From Phenylobacterium sp. (GTDB taxonomy: Bacteria > Pseudomonadota > Alphaproteobacteria > Caulobacterales > Caulobacteraceae): a stretch of 45,662 nt of DNA. Every line of letters begins with the position of its first letter. Position 1 is the stretch's first letter. Location of the stretch: contig NZ_JAUSLG010000075.1 in assembly GCF_030646615.1 (NCBI RefSeq), positions 1 to 45,662 of the forward strand. The letters are read 5' to 3'. The position numbers and the translations under genes are program-made. A model generated the notes under the pieces. That model was not told where the DNA came from. It saw only the letters and a list, made by a program, of their open reading frames with translations, and searched no databases. Below, one piece after another: positions 26,035 through 35,506 of the stretch.

Positions 26035-27735
26035 ATGCTTCAGGGACTTTCACATTCGGCCCAAGGGGCCAAGAGCTGGCCGTTCGAACAGGCCCGTGGC
26101 CTGCTGGCGCGGATCCTGCGCCTGCGGCTGACCGACGCCGAGCGGGATCTGGCCGCCACCCTCATCGCCGCCGGCAAGGCCCGCGAGGCCGTCGCCACCC
26201 TGGAGCCCCTTCAGCGGTCGGTCATCTTCGAGACCGGCTATGGTCCATCCGGCCTGCCCCATGTGGGCACCTTCGGCGAGGTGGCGCGGACCACCATGGT
26301 GCGCACCGCCTTCCGGGCGCTCACCGACGACGCCATTCCCACCCGGCTGATCGCCTTCTCCGACGACATGGACGGCATGCGCAAGGTCCCGCCCGGCCTG
26401 CCCAACCAGGAGATGCTGCAGGAGGATCTGGAAAAGTCGCTCAGCGTGGTCCGCGACCCCTTCGGGACCCATGAGAGCTTTGCGGCCCACAACAACGCCC
26501 GGCTGCGCGCCTTCCTGGACGGATTCGGCTTCGACTACGAGTTCATGTCGTCCACCGAGGCCTATCGCTCCGGCCGGTTCGACGCGACCCTGCTGGTCGC
26601 CCTGGAGCGGTTCGACGCCATCCAGAAGATCATGCTGCCGACGCTGGGCGAAGAGCGCCGCGCCACCTATTCGCCCTTCCTGCCGGTCAGCCCCAGGACC
26701 GGCAAGGTGCTGCAGGTCCCGACCCTGGAGCGCCATGTCGATCGCGGGACCATCGTCTTCGCCGACGAGGATGGCGAACGGGTCGAGGTTCCGGTCACCG
26801 GCGGCCATGTGAAGATGCAGTGGAAGCCTGACTGGGCTCTGCGCTGGGTCGCCCTTGGCGTCGACTATGAGATGGCCGGCAAGGACCTGATCGACTCGGT
26901 CAAGGTCTCCAGCCAGGTCTGCAAGGTGCTGGGCGGAACCCCGCCCGAGGGCTTCAACTACGAGCTGTTCCTCGATGAGGGCGGCCAGAAGATCTCCAAG
27001 ACCAAGGGCAACGGCTTCTCGATGGAGGAGTGGCTGCGCTACGCCACGCCCGAAAGCCTGGCCTATTACATGTTCCAGTCGCCCAAGTCGGCCAAGCGGC
27101 TGCACTTCGACGTGGCCCCCAAGGCGACCGACGAGTACCTGCAGCAGCTGGACGCCTTCAACCGCAAGAAGGCCGAGGGCGCCAACGAACCGCAGATCGA
27201 CAACCCAGTCTGGCACGTCCATCGGGGCGATCCGCCGGTCGAAGGCGCGCCGATCTCGTTCGCCCTGATGCTGAACCTCGTCTCGGCGGCCAACGCCTCC
27301 ACCAAGGAGATCCTCTGGGGCTTCCTCAGCCGCTACATCCCGGGCGCGACGCCCGAGACCTATCCGCTGCTGGACCGGCTCGCGGGCTATGCGCTCAACT
27401 ATTACGAGGACTTCGTGAAGCCCGCGAAGACCTTCCGCGCCCCCACCGATCAGGAGCGCGCGGCGATCGAGGACCTGGCCGCCCGCCTGCGCGCCCTGCC
27501 GGCAAGCGCCGACGCCGAGGCGATCCAGAACGAGGTGTTCGAGGCCGGCAAGGCCGGGGGCTTCGAGCCCCTGCGGGCCTGGTTCACGGCCCTGTATGAA
27601 GTCCTGCTCGGCCAGAGCCAGGGGCCGCGCTTCGGCTCCTTCGTGGCCATCTTCGGGGTCGAGCGCACCTTGGAGCTGATCGACAAGGCCCTGGCCGGCG
27701 ATCTGGCGGCGGTAGATGACGTCGCACCGGCCTAG
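26035..27735 (+). CDS. lysS: Lysyl-tRNA synthetase, class I
   Basis: This enzyme charges tRNA-Lys. It is the class I (archaeal-type) form, not the class II LysS of E. coli, and this form is common in alphaproteobacteria. The 566-residue product has HVGT at 76-79 in [13 protein letters not shown], the KMSKS-like loop KISKTKG in the middle, and the class I LysRS C-terminal helical domain. ATG at 26035 begins [20 protein letters not shown]. It is a single gene upstream of ccmC, 45 bases away. Confidence 0.94.
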   Translation: MLQGLSHSAQGAKSWPFEQARGLLARILRLRLTDAERDLAATLIAAGKAREAVATLEPLQRSVIFETGYGPSGLPHVGTFGEVARTTMVRTAFRALTDDAIPTRLIAFSDDMDGMRKVPPGLPNQEMLQEDLEKSLSVVRDPFGTHESFAAHNNARLRAFLDGFGFDYEFMSSTEAYRSGRFDATLLVALERFDAIQKIMLPTLGEERRATYSPFLPVSPRTGKVLQVPTLERHVDRGTIVFADEDGERVEVPVTGGHVKMQWKPDWALRWVALGVDYEMAGKDLIDSVKVSSQVCKVLGGTPPEGFNYELFLDEGGQKISKTKGNGFSMEEWLRYATPESLAYYMFQSPKSAKRLHFDVAPKATDEYLQQLDAFNRKKAEGANEPQIDNPVWHVHRGDPPVEGAPISFALMLNLVSAANASTKEILWGFLSRYIPGATPETYPLLDRLAGYALNYYEDFVKPAKTFRAPTDQERAAIEDLAARLRALPASADAEAIQNEVFEAGKAGGFEPLRAWFTALYEVLLGQSQGPRFGSFVAIFGVERTLELIDKALAGDLAAVDDVAPA

Positions 27736-27780
27736 CGACGCCTTGCGGCGGCTGGGCTCTAGGGGCTAATTGCCCACGCC

Positions 27781-28509
27781 ATGATCCCAGCGCCGGCCTT
27801 CCTGTCCAATCCCGAACGGTTCATGGCGTTCTCCCGCTGGGCCGCGCCGATGTTCGGCATGATCGCCGGCGTCCTGGCCCTGGCCGGCCTCTCTCTCGGC
27901 TTCGCCGCGCCCGAGGACTATCAGCAGGGCGACACGGTGCGGATCATGTTCATCCATGTGCCCGCCGCATGGATGAGCCTGTTCGTCTATGCCTGTCTCG
28001 GGACCGCCAGCTTCCTGTCCCTGGTCTTCCGTCATGCCCTGGCCGATGCCGCAGCCCAGGCCGCAGCGCCCCTCGGCGCCGCCTTCACCGCGCTGGCGCT
28101 CGTCACCGGGTCCCTGTGGGGCCGGCCCATGTGGGGCGCCTGGTGGGTGTGGGACGCGCGGATGACCTCGGTGCTGGTGCTGTTCCTGTTCTACGTCGCC
28201 TATATGGCGCTCCGCGCCGCCTTGGATGACGAGGCCAAGGCCGCCCGGGCCGGGGCGATCCTGGCCCTGGTGGGCGTGGTCAACCTGCCCATCGTCAAGT
28301 TCTCGGTGGACTGGTGGAACAGCCTGCACCAGGGCGCCTCGGTGTTCCGCGCCGACGGCCCCACCGTGGCCGACGTCTTCCTCTATCCCCTGCTGCTGAT
28401 GGGCCTGGCCTATATGTCGGCCTTCGGGTCGCTCTGGCTGGTGCGCATCCGCGGCGAGGTGTGGCGCCGCCGGGCCGAGGCCCTGGCGCTCCGCGCGGCG
28501 AGGGCCTGA
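27781..28509 (+). CDS. ccmC: Heme exporter/cytochrome c biogenesis protein CcmC
   Basis: CcmC presents heme to CcmE in system I cytochrome c maturation at the inner membrane. The 242-residue product has six predicted transmembrane segments, the tryptophan-rich motif WGAWWVWDARMTS at about 118-130, and two heme-ligand histidines H59 and H183, at the positions expected for CcmC. It starts with ATG 27781. It is followed after 2 bases by ccmD and then ccmG. ccmA, ccmB, ccmE, ccmF and ccmH are not in the window. Confidence 0.95.
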   Translation: MIPAPAFLSNPERFMAFSRWAAPMFGMIAGVLALAGLSLGFAAPEDYQQGDTVRIMFIHVPAAWMSLFVYACLGTASFLSLVFRHALADAAAQAAAPLGAAFTALALVTGSLWGRPMWGAWWVWDARMTSVLVLFLFYVAYMALRAALDDEAKAARAGAILALVGVVNLPIVKFSVDWWNSLHQGASVFRADGPTVADVFLYPLLLMGLAYMSAFGSLWLVRIRGEVWRRRAEALALRAARA

Positions 28510-28511
28510 CC

Positions 28512-28727
28512 ATGTTCGGCATGCTCGATTTCGACGCCAGCCCCTATGGCGCCTATGTGTGGCCAGCCTTCGCCATCACCGCGCTGGTCTTCGCCGGCAT
28601 GATCGCCACGTCGCTGGCCCATGCCCGCCGCTGGCGCGCCCGCACCGAGATCCTGCGCCAGACCGCAGAAGCCGCCGAGGCTGCGCGCCGCCCGGCCCCC
28701 GAAATCCAGGAAGCGCCCGCCCCATGA
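28512..28727 (+). CDS. ccmD: Heme exporter protein CcmD
   Basis: CcmD is a small inner-membrane protein that helps release holo-CcmE from CcmABC. The 71-residue product has one transmembrane helix at about 14-35 (YVWPAFAITALVFAGMIA) and a basic cytoplasmic stretch RRWRARTEILRQ, the normal pattern. The stop overlaps the ccmG ATG by the ATGA arrangement. Confidence 0.87.
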   Translation: MFGMLDFDASPYGAYVWPAFAITALVFAGMIATSLAHARRWRARTEILRQTAEAAEAARRPAPEIQEAPAP

Positions 28728-29239
28728 GCCGCTGGCTGGCCATCCTGCCGCTTGTGGCCCTGGTGGCGCTCGGCCTGCTGTTTGGCCTCTATTCCCTGAA
28801 CCGCGACCCCCAGGTGCAGCCCGACGCCATGGTCGGCAAGCCCGTCCCGGTCCTGGCCCTGCCCGCCCTGGCCGACGGCCGCCCGACAGCCCTGGCCGAA
28901 GCGCTCGGCGGCCAGCCCGTGCTGGTCAACTTCTTCGCCTCCTGGTGCCCGCCGTGCGAGGTGGAGCATCCGGTGCTGATGGAGCTGGAAGCCGCCGGCG
29001 TCCCGATCATCGGCATCGCCTACAAGGACGCCCCGCCCAATACCGAAGCCTTCCTGGCCCGCCTGGGCGACCCCTTCGCCACCCACCTGGTGGACCGCGA
29101 CGGCCGCGCCGGCGTCGAATTCGGCGTCACCGGCGTGCCGGAGACCTACCTGGTCGGCGCCGACGGCGTGATCCTGGCCAAGCACGCGGGACCGCTGAGC
29201 GCGGAGGATGCGGCGGCGCTGTGGGGGATGCGGGAGTAG
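28724..29239 (+). CDS. ccmG: Thiol:disulfide interchange protein CcmG (DsbE)
   Basis: A membrane-anchored thioredoxin-like reductant that keeps apocytochrome c cysteines reduced in the periplasm. The 171-residue product has an N-terminal signal anchor (LAILPLVALVALGLLFGLY), the CPPC active site at 75-78 within FFASWCPPC, and the GVTGVPETYL cis-Pro loop. It ends the ccmCDG cluster. The DNA after the stop turns into the low-G+C island. Confidence 0.94.
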   Translation: MSRWLAILPLVALVALGLLFGLYSLNRDPQVQPDAMVGKPVPVLALPALADGRPTALAEALGGQPVLVNFFASWCPPCEVEHPVLMELEAAGVPIIGIAYKDAPPNTEAFLARLGDPFATHLVDRDGRAGVEFGVTGVPETYLVGADGVILAKHAGPLSAEDAAALWGMRE

Positions 29240-29284
29240 GGGGCTCGGCCGCGCCCGCTTTGTGGTCGCGGACGTCAAGATGGA

Positions 29285-29493
29285 CACCATCAGCACTGCG
29301 GTTCGCAGCATCTGCAACGCTACATGGCCGAGTTCGACTTCCGTAATTCCAATCGCTCCGCCCTTGGCGTGACGACACCATCGCTACCGACGAAGCCCTG
29401 CGTGGGATTGGCGGCAAGCGCCTGACCTATCGGAAGCCGCGCACGCTTAGGCAAAAGGCGCAGCGAATCCAAAGGCTTAGGAAAAAGCTGTGA
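29285..29493 (+). pseudogene. ISXO2/IS1595-type transposase, C-terminal remnant with frameshift
   Basis: From about 29291 the frame reads QHCGSQHLQRYMAEFDFRNSN followed by RSALGV, the C-terminal signature of ISXO2-like (IS1595 family) transposases, in which a nearly identical HLHRYLAEFDFRYNNR-type stretch is usual. At about 29370 one base has been lost. The next frame continues DDTIATDEALRGIGGKRLTYRK and stops at TGA 29491-29493. The upstream two thirds of the transposase and terminal repeats are not visible. It is a decayed insertion sequence at the left boundary of the island. Confidence 0.7.
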
Positions 29494-29555
29494 GGGCATT
29501 GTGGGCGCATCGGCACGTGCCAATCAGCACGCGCGCGAATCACGCCTAGAATGAA

Positions 29556-29670
29556 GGCGTCGGGCGCTACCAACACCCGACGCCAACTGCAACCTGCCGG
29601 GTGGCGGCGGTCGCATCTTCCAAGGGGGGAGACTCCCCCGAAACGCCCGAGTTCGTCAACGCCACCCGGC
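29556..29670 (+). ncRNA. Candidate structured RNA/leader upstream of the Cas2-like gene
   Basis: Stem 1: GGCGTCGGG (29556-29564) with CCCGACGCC (29576-29584), 9 bp, 11-base loop. Stem 2: GCCGGGTGGCG (29596-29606) with CGCCACCCGGC (29660-29670), 11 bp and perfect, enclosing 53 bases that contain a third hairpin GGGGG/CCCCC at 29625-29639. No open frame uses this stretch convincingly. It ends 29 bases before the ATG of the Cas2-like gene. Leader, small RNA or decoy RNA are all possible. I do not recognise a known RNA class. Confidence 0.5.
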
Positions 29671-29699
29671 CACTTTTCTGCCCTGAGGAGGGGCGGGAC

Positions 29700-29969
29700 A
29701 TGGCCTACTACGTCATCACGTACGACCTGATGAACCAGAAGAACTACGCCAAACTAACGGCGGAGCTTGAGCGGCTTGCGGCCGCCAAGGTGGCGCTTTC
29801 CGTCTGGTTGCTGGAACGGTTCCAGACCAATCAATTCGGTCTGCGCGACCACTTGCTCAAGTTCATCGACAATGACGACAAGCTGGTTGTCATTGAGTTT
29901 GAGAAGTGCCCAGCGTGGGTGCGCGCCCTTCCAGAGGGCCGGAAATGGATTGAGGCGCGCTTCCCTTAG
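29700..29969 (+). CDS. Stand-alone Cas2/VapD-like small protein
   Basis: The 89-residue product reads as a ferredoxin-like fold of the Cas2/VapD kind: beta strand YYVITYDL with Asp9 at the place of the Cas2 metal-binding Asp, helix NYAKLTAELERLA, strand VALSVWLLE, helix LRDHLLKFIDN, strand DKLVVIEF. It starts at ATG 29700 with GAGGAGGGG just upstream. There is no CRISPR array or cas1 nearby, so a function in spacer acquisition is unlikely. A nuclease or toxin role is an inference from fold only. It lies in the low-G+C island behind a structured RNA and before a DUF3800 gene. Confidence 0.65.
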   Translation: MAYYVITYDLMNQKNYAKLTAELERLAAAKVALSVWLLERFQTNQFGLRDHLLKFIDNDDKLVVIEFEKCPAWVRALPEGRKWIEARFP

Positions 29970-30159
29970 GCGGCGCGTTCACTTCCGGCGACGCCTTCGG
30001 GCCTCGCCCCATTTCACCACCTACCGGACGCCCCCGCTTACGCCCCGGTTCGGGCTTGGAGTGCCCCTTGTGGGGCGTGTTCACCAGGTTGCCGAGGACG
30101 CGCTGAAACTCCGCGTCTGCGTCTTCTCGCTTGTCGTCTTCAAGGTCACTATCGGGCAT
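29890..30159 (-). CDS. Small charged hypothetical protein, divergent from the DUF3800 gene
   Basis: An 89-residue product from ATG 30159 (MPDSDLEDDKREDADAEF) with an acidic N-terminus, a conserved-looking FQRVLGNLVNTPHKGHSKP core, and a basic GRKRGRP AT-hook-like segment. NLVNTP-type small proteins are familiar in proteobacterial accessory regions, but I cannot assign a function. The start codon overlaps that of the DUF3800 gene (CATG at 30157-30160), and the 3' end overlaps the Cas2-like gene by 80 bases on the other strand. It could be spurious. Confidence 0.45.
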   Translation of the reverse strand: MPDSDLEDDKREDADAEFQRVLGNLVNTPHKGHSKPEPGRKRGRPVGGEMGRGPKASPEVNAPPKGSAPQSISGPLEGRAPTLGTSQTQ

Positions 30160-30961
30160 GGGCCGACCACACTTTCGAATGTACATTGATGAATGCGGAA
30201 CGGATGACGTCGCAAGTTGTCACCTACTGCCGCACCGACACTTGGCTCTGACAGGCGTTGTCGTAGCCGTCGATCATATGCGCGAAAAGGGCGCCCCGTG
30301 GCTTCAGCGGCTCAAGGACAAGCACTTCCCGCACGTTGACCCTGACGGGCCACCCATCGTCCTCCACAGAAGCGACTTTGTTGCCGCCAAAAAGGAGTTT
30401 CATACGCTGAGCGATGAAGCCCGCATGGCCAGCTTCATCGCAGATCTGATGTTGTACCTCACAGCAGTCGAACACTGCGTCATGACCGTCGTGCTGGACA
30501 AAGAGGCGATGCTTCACAAGGCTTATTGGAGCAACAAGGAGCCCTACCACTACTGCGCGGAGGTTCTGGCCGAAAAGTTCGTCCAATACCTCGAAAGGCG
30601 CAACGGTGTAGGCGACGTATTTGCGGAGAGCCGCCAGCACCGCAAGAACAACGCCTTGGCGGCAGCCTTCCGAGGCGTCTGCGAGGCGGGAACGCGTTAC
30701 GTCAGCGATCCAGCCCGTTTTGCAGAGCGCCTAAATACCTTCGAGATCAAGTTCCGAGACAAAAAGGACAACGTCGCCGGCCTTCAGATCGCTGACATAT
30801 ATGCGAAGCCTAGTTTTGACCGCGTGATGTTCGAGCGAGACCGAACCCACGAACGAAAGCCACTCTCCGCAGCTATCGGGGAGTTGCTCTATGAGAAAAA
30901 ATACGACCGCTCCGCGGGGACGGGAGCCCGCATGGGCTACGGCATGAAGTACCTGCCATAA
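30158..30961 (+). CDS. DUF3800 domain-containing protein
   Basis: The 267-residue product opens GRPHFRMYIDECGTDD, the DUF3800 start with its acidic YIDE motif. Later EIKFRDKKDNVAGLQIADIYAKP (about residues 200-222) carries the second conserved patch, LQIADxxA. DUF3800 proteins resemble RNase H-fold nucleases and are common in phage and defence islands, but their activity is poorly defined. ATG 30158 is chosen; an ATG at 30179 is also in frame. A perfect hairpin follows 4 bases after the stop. It is low in G+C relative to the flanks. Confidence 0.82.
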   Translation: MGRPHFRMYIDECGTDDVASCHLLPHRHLALTGVVVAVDHMREKGAPWLQRLKDKHFPHVDPDGPPIVLHRSDFVAAKKEFHTLSDEARMASFIADLMLYLTAVEHCVMTVVLDKEAMLHKAYWSNKEPYHYCAEVLAEKFVQYLERRNGVGDVFAESRQHRKNNALAAAFRGVCEAGTRYVSDPARFAERLNTFEIKFRDKKDNVAGLQIADIYAKPSFDRVMFERDRTHERKPLSAAIGELLYEKKYDRSAGTGARMGYGMKYLP

Positions 30962-30965
30962 CAAA

Positions 30966-30985
30966 AGCGGGGCCGAAGCCCCGCT
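30966..30985 (+). terminator. Hairpin after the DUF3800 gene
   Basis: AGCGGGGC (30966-30973), loop CGAA, GCCCCGCT (30978-30985). Eight perfect pairs with a stable tetraloop, preceded by AAAA. No long T-run follows. It probably closes the island transcript. Confidence 0.65.
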
Positions 30986-31227
30986 CGATGGATTTTGTAC
31001 CATCTGTTACCGGCCGCCCGTAGGCACCGGATTACGTTAATCCTATCACGAAACAAACTGAACGCAAGTCCGGATCAGCGATTCACCGATCTGTCAAGCC
31101 CGCGCGACGCACCCCTGGAACTCAACCATCCCGGCGACCCCCGCCTGCTCTGTCACGTATATAATGTCAGGTTGACCTTACACCCCCTCTATGTCAGGCT
31201 GACCTGACATTCACGGAGGCCGAGCCC
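30986..31227. other. Gene-free stretch with promoter and duplicated operator
   Basis: No gene is seen here. The first 170 bases show nothing I can name. The right end carries a TATAAT -10-like hexamer at 31160-31165 (no clear -35) and two operator-like repeats, at 31164-31183 and 31191-31210, before the membrane protein gene. Confidence 0.5.
31164..31210. promoter_or_regulatory. Duplicated TGTCAGG operator of the membrane protein-XRE operon
   Basis: Copy 2 (31191-31210) is a palindrome ATGTCAGG-N4-CCTGACAT. Copy 1 (31164-31183) is the same with three or so changes, 27 bases upstream, and overlaps the TATAAT hexamer. They sit just in front of an operon that encodes an XRE-type repressor, so autoregulation is likely. 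Confidence 0.65.
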
Positions 31228-31617
31228 ATGTCCGCCACCCCTGCCGACCGGCGCTATATCCGGCGCACCGCCGCCTTCATGACCGGCTACGCCGCGATCA
31301 ACATCGCCGCCATCACCGGGGCCTTTGACGATATCGGGGCGCGGGCGGCCTGGGTGCTGGCCCTGGCGGTGGCGGCGCCGGTGGCCGGGCAGATCTGGGC
31401 GGTGCTGGTCTGGATGCGTGACAGCGACGAGTTCGTCCGGGCGCTTGCGGCCAAGCGGTTCGTCATCGCGGCGGGCGCGGCCATGGCCCTGTTCTCCGCC
31501 TGGGGGTTCCTGGAGACCTATGCGGGCGCGGCGCATGCGCCGGGCTGGCTGATCTATCCCCTGTTCTGGGCGGCGTTCGGCCTGGTCACCCCCCTGGTGC
31601 GGAACAGCCGAGCGTGA
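31228..31617 (+). CDS. Integral membrane protein, hypothetical
   Basis: A 129-residue protein with four predicted transmembrane helices (starting near AAFMTGYAAINIAAITGAF, AAWVLALAVAAPVAGQIWAVL, FVIAAGAAMALFSAWGFL and APGWLIYPLFWAAFGLV). No known domain. ATG 31228 follows an ACGGAGG sequence. The stop overlaps the GTG of the downstream XRE regulator (GTGA), a frequent pairing of a small membrane protein with an HTH regulator. Confidence 0.8.
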   Translation: MSATPADRRYIRRTAAFMTGYAAINIAAITGAFDDIGARAAWVLALAVAAPVAGQIWAVLVWMRDSDEFVRALAAKRFVIAAGAAMALFSAWGFLETYAGAAHAPGWLIYPLFWAAFGLVTPLVRNSRA

Positions 31618-31814
31618 AGAACCGCCTGCGCGAGTTGCGCACCGCCCGCGGCTGGACCCAGGCCGAGCTTGGCCAGCGGCTGGGGGTGTCGCGCCAGGCG
31701 GTCATCGCCCTGGAGAGCGACCGCCACGACCCCTCCCTGGACCTGGCCTATCGCATCGCCGTCCTGTTCGAGACGTCCGTCGAGGCGGTGTTCGAAAACC
31801 CCCACCGGGCTTGA
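31614..31814 (+). CDS. XRE-family transcriptional regulator
   Basis: A 66-residue helix-turn-helix protein (KNRLRELRTARGWTQAEL at 2-19, GVSRQAVIALESDRHDPSLDLAYRIA at about 24-50). It consists of the DNA-binding domain only, as in Cro-like small repressors. It starts with GTG at 31614, overlapping the previous stop. It probably binds the duplicated TGTCAGG palindromes upstream of its own operon. Confidence 0.9.
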   Translation: MKNRLRELRTARGWTQAELGQRLGVSRQAVIALESDRHDPSLDLAYRIAVLFETSVEAVFENPHRA

Positions 31815-31825
31815 GGGGCGCCCGT

Positions 31826-32494
31826 TCACCCGTAGCGCATGCGGCCGAGCGTTTGGGCCAGGCCCTTGAGCGCCAGGGACGGGCGGATCCTGGTGGTCGC
31901 CTTCCACTTTTCGAAGCTCATCACATTGGCGATGCGGGCGTCGACAAAGGCCATGGACGCCGCGCGGCCCGAATGCAGCCGGAGGGCGAGGGCCGCCGAG
32001 AGGATGCCCGAGAGGATGGCGCGCTTGGAATAGTGGTTCTCGTCGGTGGCCGTGTCACCCGCCCAGCGCCAGAGCTGGTCGGCGCTGTCCCACAGCAGGC
32101 GCCCGCCCAGCGCCAGGTTCTGCGGCAGGGCCAGGAAGCCGGTCCAGCGGCGCACGGCGGCCTCGTCCTGGCCCGCCGCGTCCAGGCGGGCCTCGACGCC
32201 CGCGCGGATGCGCTCGCGGATCTTCAGGCTCGTGGGATCGGTCCCGGCCAGGGCGGCCAGGGCGCGGCGGTCATGGCGGCGGGCCAGCAGGGCGGCCAGG
32301 TCGGCGGCGCCATTAGGCAGCAGAAGCTCGGTCTCGCCGGCGCTGAGGCCCACATCGGCGCCGGCGCGGGTCGCCAGGCGCTGGGTCCAGCCCTCGTGAG
32401 CGACATGGGCGAGGGCGGCGTCCAGGACTTTGTCCTCGGTCTCGCGGGCCCAGGCGTCGGGATCAGGGGTCGAGGCGGGAGCGGCTTGCGTCAT
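31826..32494 (-). CDS. coq9: COQ9 family protein (ubiquinone biosynthesis)
   Basis: COQ9 is a TetR-fold, lipid-binding protein that presents ubiquinone intermediates to the COQ7 hydroxylase. The 222-residue product has LDAALAHVAHEGWTQ at about 24-38 and the highly conserved LWRWAGDTATDENHYSKRAIL near residues 140-160. COQ9 is limited largely to alphaproteobacteria and mitochondria, which supports the taxonomic placement. It starts at ATG 32494, divergent from rpsU. Confidence 0.87.
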   Translation of the reverse strand: MTQAAPASTPDPDAWARETEDKVLDAALAHVAHEGWTQRLATRAGADVGLSAGETELLLPNGAADLAALLARRHDRRALAALAGTDPTSLKIRERIRAGVEARLDAAGQDEAAVRRWTGFLALPQNLALGGRLLWDSADQLWRWAGDTATDENHYSKRAILSGILSAALALRLHSGRAASMAFVDARIANVMSFEKWKATTRIRPSLALKGLAQTLGRMRYG

Positions 32495-32672
32495 GGCGCC
32501 ATTCTAACCATGGCGAATGCCGTCGTCTTCCGTGGACATAGGCCAAGCCTTCTGCTATTTCGCCGCCCTCGGCTCCGGAGCGGTCGCTTTCGGGGCTATT
32601 TCGTATTTTTGTTTCACCGCCACCGCCATGTGCGCCGGGTGGCGCAACGGCAGGCAGGCAGGAGAGAGTCCC

Positions 32673-32906
32673 CTGGTTCAGATTTTCGTCCGCGACAACA
32701 ATGTCGACCAGGCCCTCAAGGCCTTGAAGAAAAAAATGCAGCGCGAAGGCTCGTTCCGCGAGATGAAGCGCCACGTGCATTACGAGAAGCCCTCGGAAAA
32801 GCGCGCCCGCCAGAAGGCCGAGGCCGTGCGCCGCGCCCGCAAGCTGGCCCGCAAGCGCGCCCAGCGCGAAGGCCTGATCGCGGCCCCCAAGCCGCGCGCC
32901 CGCTAG
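32673..32906 (+). CDS. rpsU: 30S ribosomal protein S21
   Basis: S21 binds the 30S platform near the anti-Shine-Dalgarno helix. The 77-residue product begins [18 protein letters not shown] and ends in a Lys/Arg-rich tail ([13 protein letters not shown]...), fully typical. The codon at the conserved start is CTG (32673-32675), preceded by AGGAGA at a spacing of 7. No ATG, GTG or TTG lies at that site. The nearest upstream in-frame ATG, at 32628, would add 15 residues without a good ribosome binding site. A strong terminator follows. Confidence 0.9.
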   Translation: MVQIFVRDNNVDQALKALKKKMQREGSFREMKRHVHYEKPSEKRARQKAEAVRRARKLARKRAQREGLIAAPKPRAR

Positions 32907-32956
32907 GACGCCGAACGGGACGGCCCTGCGCCATCCCGGCACGATGAATTGAGATG

Positions 32957-32991
32957 AGGCCGCGCAGTTCGCTGCGCGGCCTTTCTCATTT
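32957..32991 (+). terminator. Rho-independent terminator after rpsU
   Basis: AGGCCGCGCAG (32957-32967), loop TTCG, CTGCGCGGCCT (32972-32982), then TTCTCATTT. An 11-bp perfect stem on a UUCG loop with a U-rich tail. Confidence 0.9.
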
Positions 32992-33035
32992 GAGCGGCAG
33001 GCTTCTCCGCCCCCGCCCTGGCGGCCTGATGTCTT

Positions 33036-33085
33036 GAGCGCGTTCGGCGCCGATAACCGGTTCCCACTTATCGGAACGCGCTCTA
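33036..33085 (-). repeat. Dispersed palindromic repeat, copy A
   Basis: Arms GAGCGCGTTC and GGAACGCGCTC with inner CCGATAA/TTATCGG. On the minus strand it is nearly identical to copy B at 40287-40335. It lies between the rpsU terminator and ftsH. It resembles REP-like palindromic elements described in alphaproteobacteria. Confidence 0.75.
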
Positions 33086-33203
33086 GGGCCAAGCTTCCGT
33101 CCGCGGCCAGCCGTCACCCTGGCCCGGCCCTTGCTGGTGAATCCGCTCAGGCCATCCTATCTTAGTCTGAACCTGAGTTTTCCCGAGACGGAACAAGAAG
33201 CAC

Positions 33204-35087
<1,884 letters not shown>

Positions 35088-35111
35088 TCCCCGGCCGCCT
35101 GGGGCGGGGCT

Positions 35112-35306
35112 TCAGCCCTGCTCCAGGCGCTTGGCGGCCTCGGCCACCACCTGGCGGCCCCAGCTGGTGAGGTCGCGTCGCTCAAGTTTTTCAAGGGCCG
35201 CTGAGTGGGCCGCCTCGCCGAAGCGTCGGCGCAGATACGCCGCCTCTTCGGTGGCCTCGTGCTGGAGGCGCTTTCGACGCCTCAGATACCGTATCGGGCC
35301 TATCAT
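35112..35306 (-). CDS. Small conserved hypothetical protein
   Basis: A 64-residue, strongly charged product (RRRKRLQHEATEEAAYLRRRF, then KLERRDLTSWGRQVVAEAAKRL). It looks like a short helical protein and the AYLRRRFGEAA...LTSWGR pattern appears conserved in alphaproteobacteria, but I know no function. It starts at ATG 35306 and ends 24 bases from the convergent ftsH stop. Confidence 0.55.
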   Translation of the reverse strand: MIGPIRYLRRRKRLQHEATEEAAYLRRRFGEAAHSAALEKLERRDLTSWGRQVVAEAAKRLEQG

Positions 35307-35430
35307 TTTAAACGCTCTTCCGCTCCCCCAAGCGTCACCGTCTCACCCGTACCCCCCTACACCAGGGTTGTGACATGCACGTCGCGCCCAGAGTGAGCAC
35401 TTTCAGTATTTCTCCTTCGGCGCCGCAGCG

Positions 35431-35458
35431 ATTGGCGCCAATTTACCTTGGACGGTAA
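35431..35458. promoter_or_regulatory. Palindromes upstream of folP
   Basis: A perfect 12-bp palindrome ATTGGCGCCAAT (35431-35442) is followed at once by TTACC-N6-GGTAA (35443-35458). They lie about 50-75 bases ahead of the folP GTG, where an operator or promoter element could be. No factor can be named. Confidence 0.35.
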
Positions 35459-35506
35459 GGGAATAGGCGTTGGAAAAACTACAACCTCAAGAGGCGTGAC
35501 TTTCCT

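Noticed and set aside
29556..29670. Retron msr-msd RNA
   Set aside because: No reverse transcriptase gene is nearby, so the structure alone does not support a retron.
29240..31000. CRISPR locus suggested by the Cas2-like protein
   Set aside because: No regularly spaced repeats, no cas1 and no other cas gene are seen in or around the island.
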